DNA of 64,000 nucleotides. It comes from CAVQGM01 sp963712065. Its GTDB lineage: Bacteria; Actinomycetota; Acidimicrobiia; Acidimicrobiales; Acidimicrobilacustridaceae. Below, one piece after another: positions 40,472-49,225 of this stretch (position 1 is the first letter of the stretch; every line of letters starts with the position of its first letter). The position numbers and the translations under genes are program-made. Location of the stretch: assembly GCA_963712065.1 (NCBI GenBank), contig CAVQGM010000001.1, forward strand, positions 1,364,001 through 1,428,000, written 5' to 3'. Below the pieces are notes generated by a model that worked only from the letters and a program-made list of their open reading frames with translations, had not been told where the DNA came from and did not search any database.

Positions 40472-41869
40472 GCCTGCGGCCGCCAGTTGGTCGGCCAGCC
40501 AGTCGGCCGGGGTGCGAGCCTCGGCCCGTCGCCGGAGCTCGGTCGCTTCCCGCCGGCGCTCCTGCGGGCCGGCGTCCAGCGCGGCGGCGAGCGCATCGGC
40601 GGTCTGCACGACGTCGTAGGGGTCCACCCGGCGTACCGCCCCCGCCAGCTCGGACCACGCCCCCGCTTCCGGGCTCAGGGCCACCAGCCCGTCCCGTTCG
40701 TTGAGGAGGGCGCCCTCCTTGGCCACGAGGTTGAGGCCGTCCCGGATGGGGTTGACCAGCAGGACGTCGTAGCGACGGAGCGCGGCGACCGAACGGGGGA
40801 AGTCGTCGGACGTCTCGAGCAGGATCGGCTCCCAGTCGTCGGTGCGCCAGCGTGCGTTGATCCGGCTCACCAAGCCCTCGACCTCCTGGCGGTAGGCGAG
40901 GTACTCGGGCAGCCCCTCCCGGGACGGGTAGCAGAACGCACCGAAGACCACCCGGCCGCGCCAGCTCGGGTGTCGTGCCAGGAGCTCGTCGTAGGCGTGG
41001 AACCCGCGGAGCAGGTTCTTGGACAGCTCGATGCGATCCACCCGCAGGAGCAGGGCGCGTCCGTCGATGCGCCGCTCGAGCCGGTCGAGGGCGTCGGCGC
41101 AGGCCTCGGTGCCGGCGGCGGCGGCCAGGTCGGCAGGGTCGGGCGCGAGCGGCGACACGAAGGTCGCGGCGTCGGGCTCGCCGCCTCGCAGCTCGCGATG
41201 GGACGCGAGCCACGACGTCGCCCACCGGGCGGTGTGGAACCCGCAGGCATGGTGGGCGGCGAGGCCGTCGAGCAGCTCGGCGCCGACGGCGTCAGGGAGC
41301 ACGCGCACGAGGTCGGGGCCGGCGAAGGGGGTGTGGCTGAAGTGGACGAGGCGGAGGTCGGGCCGCCGATCGCGCAGCACGGGCGCCAGCAGGCAGAGGT
41401 GGTAGTCCTGGATCAGCACGGCGGCGCCGCCGGGCGCCTCCTCGGCCACGACCTCGGCGAAGGCCGCGTTGACCGAGCGGTACGCCGCCCACGCCTCGTG
41501 GAACCGCTCGTCGAATCGCGGGCGGCGGGCGAGGTCCCACAGGCCGTGGTGCAGGAACCAGAGGGTGGCGTTGCACACGACGTCGTAGGCCGCCCGGTAG
41601 GTGTCGGGCGGAAAGGCGAGGGAGCGCACTCGGAAGCCCTCGGCCTCGATCACGCCCCGAGAGGCGGCTTGCCGGTCGCCCTCGCCCATGGCGGCGGCGA
41701 TCCACGTCGCGTCGGTGCCGGACACGAGTGGGCCGATGCCGGACACCAGCCCGCCCGCCCCCCGCCGGGCGACGAGACCCCCGTCGTCGGCGATCGAGAA
41801 GGCGACCGGCCCACGGTTCGACACGATCACGACCGGGCGATCGGCGACGGAGGCGTGGGCGTCGGCCAT
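40469..41869 (-). CDS. otsA: Trehalose-6-phosphate synthase
   Basis: A GT20 glycosyltransferase of 466 residues, makes trehalose-6-phosphate from a nucleotide-glucose and glucose-6-phosphate. Motifs: VIVSNRGPVAFSI at the N-terminus, VLIQDYHLCLLAPVLRD, HFSHTPFAGPD, LLRVDRIELSKNLLRGFHAYDELL (catalytic Arg and Lys kept) and NPIRDGLNLVAKEGALLN. The LDYTKG form of the donor-site motif is altered to IELSKN, a divergent subfamily. ATG 41869 is supported by a TAGCGT box 7 nt upstream. Confidence 0.9.
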   Translation of the reverse strand: MADAHASVADRPVVIVSNRGPVAFSIADDGGLVARRGAGGLVSGIGPLVSGTDATWIAAAMGEGDRQAASRGVIEAEGFRVRSLAFPPDTYRAAYDVVCNATLWFLHHGLWDLARRPRFDERFHEAWAAYRSVNAAFAEVVAEEAPGGAAVLIQDYHLCLLAPVLRDRRPDLRLVHFSHTPFAGPDLVRVLPDAVGAELLDGLAAHHACGFHTARWATSWLASHRELRGGEPDAATFVSPLAPDPADLAAAAGTEACADALDRLERRIDGRALLLRVDRIELSKNLLRGFHAYDELLARHPSWRGRVVFGAFCYPSREGLPEYLAYRQEVEGLVSRINARWRTDDWEPILLETSDDFPRSVAALRRYDVLLVNPIRDGLNLVAKEGALLNERDGLVALSPEAGAWSELAGAVRRVDPYDVVQTADALAAALDAGPQERRREATELRRRAEARTPADWLADQLAAAG

Positions 41870-41876
41870 CGGCGGC

Positions 41877-41882
41877 ACGCTA
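41877..41882 (-). promoter_or_regulatory. -10 box of leaderless otsA
   Basis: TAGCGT on the minus strand ends 7 nt before ATG 41869. Confidence 0.52.
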
Positions 41883-41957
41883 CCCCGGTGCCGGGAGCGC
41901 GGGGACCGGCGGGGGGTCGTGGCCGCGGCGACCGGCCAGGACGGCGAGAATGCAGTG

Positions 41958-42947
41958 GTGCACGTGGTGGCGGCGCCGGACAAGTTCAAGGGGACGGCAA
42001 CGGCGGCGGTGATCGCCGAGGCCGTCGCCGAGGTCGTCGATGCCGCCGGCGGCACCTGCGACCGGGTGCCGCTCGCCGACGGTGGCGAGGGGTTCCTCGA
42101 CGCGCTCGGCGGCCCCAACCGGGACGCGGAGGTCACCGGTCCGCTGGGCGATCCCGTCGTCGCATCCTGGCGCCTCGATCGCCGGCTCGCGGTGATCGAG
42201 ATGGCGCGGGCCTCGGGCCTCGCGCTGGTGGGAGGGGCCGAGGGCAACGATCCCATGGCGGCATCCACCTACGGCACGGGTGAGCTGATCGCCCTCGCCG
42301 TCGAGTCGGGGGCCACGAGGGTGTTGCTCGGCGTCGGCGGCTCGGCCACCACCGACGGAGGCCTCGGCGCGTTGCGCGCGCTCTACCCGGCGGCGCGCCT
42401 GCGTGGCGTCGATCTGGTCGTCGCCTGCGACGTCCGTACGCCGTTCCTCGATGCCGCCAGCGTCTTCGCCCCGCAGAAGGGGGCGACGCCCGCCCAGGTC
42501 GCCCTGCTCGAACGGCGCCTCGAACGGCTGGCCCAGGTCTACGAGGCCGACTACGGCGTCGACGTCAGGCCCATCGAGGGTGGCGGCGCCGCGGGAGGGT
42601 TGGGCGGGGGGCTGGCCGCCATCGGCGCCGAGCTCGTCTCCGGGTTCGAGGTCGTGGCCGACGAGGTCGACCTCTACCACCGGATCGAAGGCGCCGACCT
42701 CGTGGTGACGGGGGAGGGGTTCCTCGACGACGAGTCCTTCGAGGGCAAGGTCGTCGGCGGCGTCGCGTCGTTCGCGTCCGCGGCCGGCGTGCCCGTGCTG
42801 GCGCTGGCCGGCGCGATCTACGACGGGGCCCACGAGCGCATCGACGCGGTGTCGCTGAGCGAGCGGTTCGGCGAGGAGCGGTCGATGGCCGACCCGGCCG
42901 GCTGCGTGCGCGACGCAGTGCGGGAGCGGCTGGCCGCCGGGGGTTGA
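41958..42947 (+). CDS. Glycerate kinase (GlxK/type II family)
   Basis: A 329-residue kinase phosphorylating glycerate. Family blocks: VHVVAAPDKFKGTATAAVIA, DRVPLADGGEGFLDAL, GVGGSATTDGGLGALRAL, FAPQKGATPAQV, GGGAAGGLGGGLAAIGAEL and VVTGEGFLDDESFEGK. GTG 41958 is chosen because GAGAAT (41946-41951) ends 6 nt upstream; GTG 41955 is possible. Its proximity to gpgS suggests supply or recycling of (phospho)glycerate for glucosylglycerate metabolism. Confidence 0.9.
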   Translation: MHVVAAPDKFKGTATAAVIAEAVAEVVDAAGGTCDRVPLADGGEGFLDALGGPNRDAEVTGPLGDPVVASWRLDRRLAVIEMARASGLALVGGAEGNDPMAASTYGTGELIALAVESGATRVLLGVGGSATTDGGLGALRALYPAARLRGVDLVVACDVRTPFLDAASVFAPQKGATPAQVALLERRLERLAQVYEADYGVDVRPIEGGGAAGGLGGGLAAIGAELVSGFEVVADEVDLYHRIEGADLVVTGEGFLDDESFEGKVVGGVASFASAAGVPVLALAGAIYDGAHERIDAVSLSERFGEERSMADPAGCVRDAVRERLAAGG

Positions 42948-42957
42948 GCGGTCGTCG

Positions 42958-43161
42958 TCAGCGCCGGGAGGCGACCCGGCGCAACGCCAGCACCACCACG
43001 ACGACGATCCCGACCAGCACGAGCAGGCGCACGAGCGACCAGACGGCGCCGGCGAGCCAGCCGACGAGGGCGAACAGCCCGATCACGGCGAGCACGCCGA
43101 CGATCAACCCGACCCAGGGGAACGGAGGCCGCTCGAGGTCGTCGTCGGGGGTGGGCGCCAC
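42958..43161 (-). CDS. Small two-helix membrane protein, 67 residues
   Basis: After an acidic/proline N-terminus (PTPDDDLERPPFPW) come two hydrophobic helices (VGLIVGVLAVIGLFALVGWL and VRLLVLVGIVVVVVLALRRV) and a basic end. A TAGGGT box ends 7 nt before its GTG on the minus strand, supporting expression. No family is recognised; function unknown. Convergent with the glycerate kinase gene. Confidence 0.65.
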   Translation of the reverse strand: MAPTPDDDLERPPFPWVGLIVGVLAVIGLFALVGWLAGAVWSLVRLLVLVGIVVVVVLALRRVASRR

Positions 43162-43168
43162 GGAGCCG

Positions 43169-43174
43169 ACCCTA
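43169..43174 (-). promoter_or_regulatory. -10 box of leaderless small membrane gene
   Basis: TAGGGT on the minus strand ends 7 nt before GTG 43161. Confidence 0.48.
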
Positions 43175-43269
43175 CCGTGGTCCTCCGGCGCCCGGCCGTC
43201 GCCAGCCGCGGTCCGCGGTCGCCCGCTCGAGCGGCGAGGGCTTCGAGGGACGGCGGTCGTGCGCCGTCC

Positions 43270-43275
43270 TAGGGT
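43270..43275 (+). promoter_or_regulatory. -10 box of leaderless amidase gene
   Basis: TAGGGT ends 8 nt before ATG 43284. Confidence 0.5.
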
Positions 43276-43283
43276 GGGAACCC

Positions 43284-44738
43284 ATGAGCGACGACCTCTC
43301 CCATCTCGACGCCACCGCCCAAGCCGCGCTCGTACGCCGCGGCGACGCCACCCCGGCCGAGCTGGTCGAGGCGGCCATCGAACGGGCCGAACGGGTCAAC
43401 GGCGAGGTCAACGCCATCATCCACCCGCGCTACGAGCAGGCCCTCGAGGAGGCCAAGGGCGTCCTGCCCGACGGCCCGCTGCGGGGGGTGCCGTTCGTGC
43501 TCAAGGACCTCGACGGGTTCTCGGCCGGCGATCCCTACCACGGCGGGACCCGCCACCTCCGCGACGTCGGCTTCGTGCCGACCGAGGACAGCTACCTGAC
43601 CCGCAGGTTCCGCGAGGCGGGCCTGGTCGTGGTCGGGCGCACCAACACCCCCGAGCTCGGGCTCCAGCCCACCACCGAGCCGCTGACCTACGGCGCGAGC
43701 CGCAACCCGTGGGACCCGACGCGGTCGACGGGGGGCTCGAGCGGCGGCTCGGCGGCCGCGGTCGCCGCCGGCATCGTCCCCATGGGCCACGCCGGCGACG
43801 GCGGTGGCTCGATCCGCATCCCCGCCAGCGAATGCGGCCTCGTCGGCCTCAAGCCGTCGCGTGGGCGCGTGTCGCTCGGACCCGAGATCGGCGAGGCGTG
43901 GGGTGGTGCCGTCGCCCGTCTCGTGGTGTCCCGCACGATGCGCGACACCGCGCTCGTGCTCGACCAGGTGCAGGGGGCGATGCCGGGCGATCCCTACACC
44001 GCCCCGCCGCCCGCCCGCCCGTACGTCGAGGAGCTGGCCGGGCCGGCACGGCCGCTGCGGATCGGGTTCACCACCGTGGCCCCCGATCCGTCGGTGTCGA
44101 CCCACCCCGATTGCGCGGCCGCCGTCGCCGAGACCGCCCGTCGGCTCGCCGGGCTCGGACACGAGGTCGACCAGGCCCACCCCGGGGCGTGGGATGACGC
44201 TTCCCTGCAGGAGGAGGTCGTCGGTTCGTTCATCCAGGCGTTCGGCGCATGGACCGCCACCGATCTCGAGGTGCTCGGTCGGTTGTGCGGCTCCCCGATC
44301 ACCGAGGAGGGCGTCGAGCCGGGCACGTGGGCCATCGCCGAGATGGGCCGGGCGGTCACCGCCTCCCAGTACCTCCAGGCCCTCGCCGCCATCCATCGCT
44401 ACGCCCGCCGGCTCGCCGCCTGGTGGGCCGACGGGTGGGACCTGCTCCTGACCCCGACCCTCGCCGAGCCGCCGCCCACCCTGGGTCAGTTCGCCTCGAC
44501 CCCCGACAACCCGCTCAACGGGCTGTTCCGCGGCGCGTCGATCGTGCCGTTCTGCGCCCCGTTCAACATGAGCGGGCAGCCGGCCGTGTCGCTGCCCGTC
44601 CACCAGAGCGGGGACGGGTTGCCGATCGGGGTGCAGCTGGTGGCGGCCTACGGTCGAGAGGACCACCTCGTCGGCGTCGGGGCCCAGCTCGAGGCCGAGG
44701 TCGGGTGGTCCGACCGGGTTCCGCCCATCCACGCCTGA
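43284..44738 (+). CDS. Amidase signature family hydrolase
   Basis: A 484-residue amidase. The Ser-cisSer-Lys triad is in GVPFVLKDLDGFSAG (Lys, about residue 78) and STGGSSGGSAAAVAAG (about residues 150-165), with the GDGGGSIRIPASECGLVGLK stretch typical of the family. The substrate is unknown; the C-terminal domain (FNMSGQPAVSLPVHQSGDGL) resembles broad-specificity amidases. A second amidase of this family is at 61204. Confidence 0.9.
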   Translation: MSDDLSHLDATAQAALVRRGDATPAELVEAAIERAERVNGEVNAIIHPRYEQALEEAKGVLPDGPLRGVPFVLKDLDGFSAGDPYHGGTRHLRDVGFVPTEDSYLTRRFREAGLVVVGRTNTPELGLQPTTEPLTYGASRNPWDPTRSTGGSSGGSAAAVAAGIVPMGHAGDGGGSIRIPASECGLVGLKPSRGRVSLGPEIGEAWGGAVARLVVSRTMRDTALVLDQVQGAMPGDPYTAPPPARPYVEELAGPARPLRIGFTTVAPDPSVSTHPDCAAAVAETARRLAGLGHEVDQAHPGAWDDASLQEEVVGSFIQAFGAWTATDLEVLGRLCGSPITEEGVEPGTWAIAEMGRAVTASQYLQALAAIHRYARRLAAWWADGWDLLLTPTLAEPPPTLGQFASTPDNPLNGLFRGASIVPFCAPFNMSGQPAVSLPVHQSGDGLPIGVQLVAAYGREDHLVGVGAQLEAEVGWSDRVPPIHA

Positions 44739-44773
44739 CGGCCAACCCCGAGCGCTTCGGCCCGTCGGTCCGG

Positions 44774-45709
44774 TCAGGCCGTGCCGGTGTCGGTCCGGCC
44801 GGTCTCGTCCCCGACGGGGCGGTAGCCGGGCACCTCGACGAGTGGCGGCCGCTCGGCGCCGTCGATCACGACGGGGTCGCGATCGGGGCGGACCAGCGTG
44901 GCCGCCCGTGCCACCAGCTCGGGCGCGGCTCGGCGGAGCGCGGCCTGCATGACGGCGGCGGCCTGGGGCGACAGCTCGTCGAGAGGTCGATTGCGGTGGA
45001 TGCGCACACCGAGGTCGACCTGGGCGATGCGGTCGATGCCGAACCGCTCGGCCACGTCGATGAGCAGGGCCAGGTCGACGCCGTAGCCCTCGACGAACGG
45101 CAGCTGCTCGAGCACCGCCCGGCGCCCTGCGTACTCGCCGGCGAGGGGCTGCACGATGCCGGCGAGCGACGGGAACAGCAACGACAGCAGCGGACGTGCG
45201 ACCAGCTCGGTGACGCGCCCTCCGCCAGGTCGACCGTCGAGCGGGCGCTCGTAGAAGCCCTTGACGAAGGCGAGGTCGGGTCGGGCGAGCAGCGGGCCGA
45301 CGAGGCCGAGCACGAACGCCGGGTCCCATTCGCGGACGTCGCCGTCGCACCACACGATCACGTCGCCCTGCGCGGCGTACAGGGACTTCCAGAGGGCCTC
45401 GCCCTTGCCGTGGCCCTCGCCGTAGTCGACCAGCACCGACTCGGCGGCGACGACCCGGGCGCCCGCGTCGGCGGCGATCGTGTCGGTGCCGTCGGTGGAG
45501 TGGTCGTCGACCACGACGATCTCGTCGACGAGGGGAACGGCCTCGACCAGTTCCCGGCGCATGGTCTCGACGATCGCTCCGATGGTGGGCGCCTCGTTGC
45601 GGGCCGGGATGCACACGGACACGACCGAGGACTGCCGCACCTTCAGCCGGGACAGGTCGAACACGTCGAACTCGGTGGCGGCGAAGCGCCGGATGAAGGG
45701 GATCGCCAC
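44774..45709 (-). CDS. gpgS: Glucosyl-3-phosphoglycerate synthase
   Basis: A 311-residue GT81/GT2-like glycosyltransferase, close to mycobacterial GpgS. It transfers glucose from a nucleotide sugar to 3-phosphoglycerate, the first step to glucosylglycerate and methylglucose lipopolysaccharide. Motifs: VVSVCIPARNEAPTIGAIV, VVVDDHSTDGTDTIAADAGA, the metal site VWCDGDVREWDP (DGD in place of DSD), GKGEALWKSL, LAGEYAGRRAVLEQLPFVEG and IHRNRPL. A GAGCAT (45717-45722) sits 7 nt upstream of the GTG start. Confidence 0.9.
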   Translation of the reverse strand: MAIPFIRRFAATEFDVFDLSRLKVRQSSVVSVCIPARNEAPTIGAIVETMRRELVEAVPLVDEIVVVDDHSTDGTDTIAADAGARVVAAESVLVDYGEGHGKGEALWKSLYAAQGDVIVWCDGDVREWDPAFVLGLVGPLLARPDLAFVKGFYERPLDGRPGGGRVTELVARPLLSLLFPSLAGIVQPLAGEYAGRRAVLEQLPFVEGYGVDLALLIDVAERFGIDRIAQVDLGVRIHRNRPLDELSPQAAAVMQAALRRAAPELVARAATLVRPDRDPVVIDGAERPPLVEVPGYRPVGDETGRTDTGTA

Positions 45710-45855
45710 GGGGCCAATGCTCGCTGGACCCGTGCGTCACGGCAAGAGCAGGCCGGATGAACTCGTGGTGACCAACGTCCCGCGGGTCCGTGGGAGCGAC
45801 CTGTCGGAGGGGCCGCCGGGTCCCGTGACCGGGCGGGGCGGCGCCGACGAGACGG

Positions 45856-45861
45856 TACGAT
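45856..45861 (+). promoter_or_regulatory. -10 box of cysO promoter
   Basis: TACGAT, predicted start near 45868. It leaves a leader of about 46 nt with GAGGTGGG (45899-45906) before ATG 45914. Confidence 0.5.
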
Positions 45862-45913
45862 GCCGCCGACCACGACCGGCCCGGCGCCGGCTTCTCCCGA
45901 GGTGGGTTTCCCG

Positions 45914-46192
45914 ATGAGCGTGACCGTCCGAGTGCCACCCGTGTTCCGCACCCTGACCTCCGGCGCCTCCCAGGTCCAGGTCGAAGGCGCCACCGTGGCC
46001 GAGGTCCTGTCGGCCCTCGAGGCATCCCATCCCGGGTTCGAGGCCAAGCTGCTCGACGACTCGGGGTCGCTCGTGCGCTACGTGAACGTGTTCGTCGACG
46101 ACGACGACGTGCGCTTCCTCGACGGCCTCACCACCGCCGTGCCCGACGGTGGCACCGTCTCGATCATGCAGGCCGTCGCCGGCGGGGCCTGA
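45914..46192 (+). CDS. cysO: CysO-like (MoaD/ThiS family) sulfur-carrier protein ending in GGA
   Basis: A 92-residue ubiquitin-fold protein: MSVTVRVPPVFRTLTSG, ATVAEVLSALEASHPGF, VRYVNVFVDDDDVRFLDGL and TVSIMQAVAGGA. The match is to mycobacterial CysO, which carries sulfur as a C-terminal thiocarboxylate for cysteine synthesis by CysM. The active form needs a C-terminal Gly-Gly, but here one Ala follows. A peptidase, for example a Mec/JAMM enzyme, would have to remove it; none is encoded nearby. A shorter start than ATG 45860 is chosen because that codon lies inside the -10 box. Confidence 0.82.
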   Translation: MSVTVRVPPVFRTLTSGASQVQVEGATVAEVLSALEASHPGFEAKLLDDSGSLVRYVNVFVDDDDVRFLDGLTTAVPDGGTVSIMQAVAGGA

Positions 46193-46402
46193 CCACCCTC
46201 CGAACGCCGGCCGGGCGCCGGCTGAGGCCGTTGCTCTGGGCCGATCGCATCATTTCGCCGGTCGCGCGGCCCATTTCGGCTCCCAGGTCTAGGCAGGAGC
46301 GGGCGATCGTTCTAGAAGGGGGACGAGCGCGGCGGTGCCCAGAGGCCGAACGGCCGGTTGACCGAGTGGCGGGAACGAGGTCGACCGGCCTTTGGCTTTT
46401 TT
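46193..46402 (+). ncRNA. Possible small RNA or long 3' UTR ending in an intrinsic terminator
   Basis: This part of the 409-bp cysO-groEL interval has no convincing ORF but ends in a classic U-tract terminator 160 nt past the cysO stop. It contains a 6-bp stem (GCCGGC around 46206-46222) and a TCTAG/CTAGA inverted repeat near 46290-46318. No clear internal promoter is seen, so it may be a structured cysO 3' UTR rather than a separate RNA. Confidence 0.3.
46352..46402 (+). terminator. Intrinsic terminator with U tract
   Basis: GGCCGGTTGACC (46352-46363), a 15-nt loop and GGTCGACCGGCC (46379-46390) form a 12-bp stem with one G-U. TTTGGCTTTTTT follows directly at 46391-46402. It is the only U-rich terminator found in the window. 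Confidence 0.85.
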
Positions 46403-46534
46403 CGCTCGATCCGCACGGCGCCCCCTTCGCCCCCTCGGCACCCGGTGGACGACGGGGACGCGATCGACCGACGGGCCGACACCCGGACCGTCTCCGGCCA
46501 CGGGTTGCGATTCGCGGGACGGTCTGGTTGGCTG

Positions 46535-46561
46535 TTAGCAGTCTCGTACTGAGAGTGCTAA
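46535..46561 (+). promoter_or_regulatory. CIRCE element (HrcA operator)
   Basis: TTAGCAGTC, 9-bp spacer, GAGTGCTAA. This differs from the CIRCE consensus only at one base in the left arm (G for C). It ends 40 nt before groEL, implying HrcA heat-shock repression. Confidence 0.92.
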
Positions 46562-46601
46562 CGCCACTTGTTGCTACCGCCCAACGGAGGGACAACTGCC
46601 A

Positions 46602-48208
<1,607 letters not shown>

Positions 48209-48221
<13 letters not shown>

Positions 48222-48316
48222 TCCGACCGTGTGACGGAGGACTTCTAGTCCGACCGTGTGACGGAGGACTTCTCGTCCGACCGTGTGACGGAGGACTTCT
48301 CGTCCGACCGTGTCAG
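48209..48316 (+). repeat. 27-bp tandem repeat (x4) starting in the last groEL codons
   Basis: Units begin at 48209, 48236, 48263 and 48290, each starting GGAGGACTTCT. Units 1 and 2 carry TAG (the first is the groEL stop); units 3 and 4 have TCG at that place. Being 27 bp, the units stay in the groEL frame, so the second TAG is a backup stop. Confidence 0.92.
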
Positions 48317-48339
48317 GGCGGACCGACCGCCGCAGCGAT

Positions 48340-48373
48340 CGACGTAGGGGCGCCCAGCGGCGCCCCTACGTCG
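48340..48373 (+). terminator. groEL terminator hairpin
   Basis: CGACGTAGGGGCGCC, loop CAGC, GGCGCCCCTACGTCG: a perfect 15-bp stem with no U tract. Confidence 0.8.
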
Positions 48374-48414
48374 CGTCCGGGGCGGGTCCGAACGAGGAGG
48401 CCGTGGCCGGCCGG

Positions 48415-48420
48415 TACCCT
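48415..48420 (+). promoter_or_regulatory. -10 box of leaderless fdhD
   Basis: TACCCT ends 7 nt before GTG 48428. Confidence 0.52.
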
Positions 48421-48427
48421 GCGCGAC

Positions 48428-49225
48428 GTGGGCAGGGGACGCACCGCCAAGGTGCTCACGACGCGCTGGGACGGCGAGGAGGCCAGTCGTGGCCCCGACG
48501 AGCTCATCGTCGAGGAGCCGATGGAGATCCGCCTCGACGGGCACCGGGTGACCACCACCATGCGCACACCCGGCCACGACTTCGAGCTCGCGGTCGGCTT
48601 CTGCCACGCCGAGGGGCTGCTCGACGGCGTCCTCGTGCAGACCTGCCGGTACTGCGGCACCGGCTCGGCGCTTGACACCGAGTTCAACGTGGTCGACGTC
48701 GAGACCGGGGGACGTGCCCGCGTCCCGCAGCCTCGGCTCACGGTGTCGACGTCGTCGTGCGGTCTGTGCGGCGCCGCCGACGTCGATGCCCTCACCGAGC
48801 GCCTCCACCCGCTTCCCGAGACGTCGCCCTTCGCCGCCGACGTGCTCGCCTCCGTGCCCGACCGGGTGCGTGTCGAGCAGTCGCTGTTCGATCGCACCGG
48901 GGCGGTGCACGCCGCTGCCGCCTTCGAACCCGACGGCAGGCCGTCGCTCGTCCGCGAGGACGTCGGTCGTCACAACGCGGTCGACAAGGTCGTCGGTCGG
49001 ATGCTGCTCGACGGTCGACTGCCGGCCACCGGCCTCGGGCTGTACGTGAGCGGACGGGCGTCGTTCGAGATGGTGCAGAAGGCGTGGGCCGCCGGGTTCG
49101 GCGCGGTGCTGGCGGTGAGCGCGCCGTCGTCGCTCGCGGTCGAGACCGCGACGCGGGCCAACCTCGTGCTCGCCGGGTTCGCCCGCGCCGGCCGGCTCAA
49201 CCTGTACGCGGGACGGGCCGACTGA
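48428..49225 (+). CDS. fdhD: Formate dehydrogenase sulfurtransferase/accessory protein FdhD
   Basis: A 265-residue protein that passes sulfur to the molybdenum cofactor of formate dehydrogenases. Motifs: DELIVEEPMEIRLDG, GHDFELAVGFCHAEGLL, the sulfur-relay STSSCGLCGAADVD (CxxC, about residues 117-120), VREDVGRHNAVDKVVG and GLYVSGRASFEMVQKA. The stop overlaps the downstream oxidoreductase start by one base (TGATG), indicating coupling to its client. Confidence 0.95.
   Translation: MGRGRTAKVLTTRWDGEEASRGPDELIVEEPMEIRLDGHRVTTTMRTPGHDFELAVGFCHAEGLLDGVLVQTCRYCGTGSALDTEFNVVDVETGGRARVPQPRLTVSTSSCGLCGAADVDALTERLHPLPETSPFAADVLASVPDRVRVEQSLFDRTGAVHAAAAFEPDGRPSLVREDVGRHNAVDKVVGRMLLDGRLPATGLGLYVSGRASFEMVQKAWAAGFGAVLAVSAPSSLAVETATRANLVLAGFARAGRLNLYAGRAD

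Noticed and set aside
43269..46025. 918-codon open frame on the minus strand
   Set aside because: It is antisense to the amidase gene and out of frame over gpgS, with Arg/Gly/Pro-rich nonsense sequence; long stop-free antisense frames are expected at this GC content.
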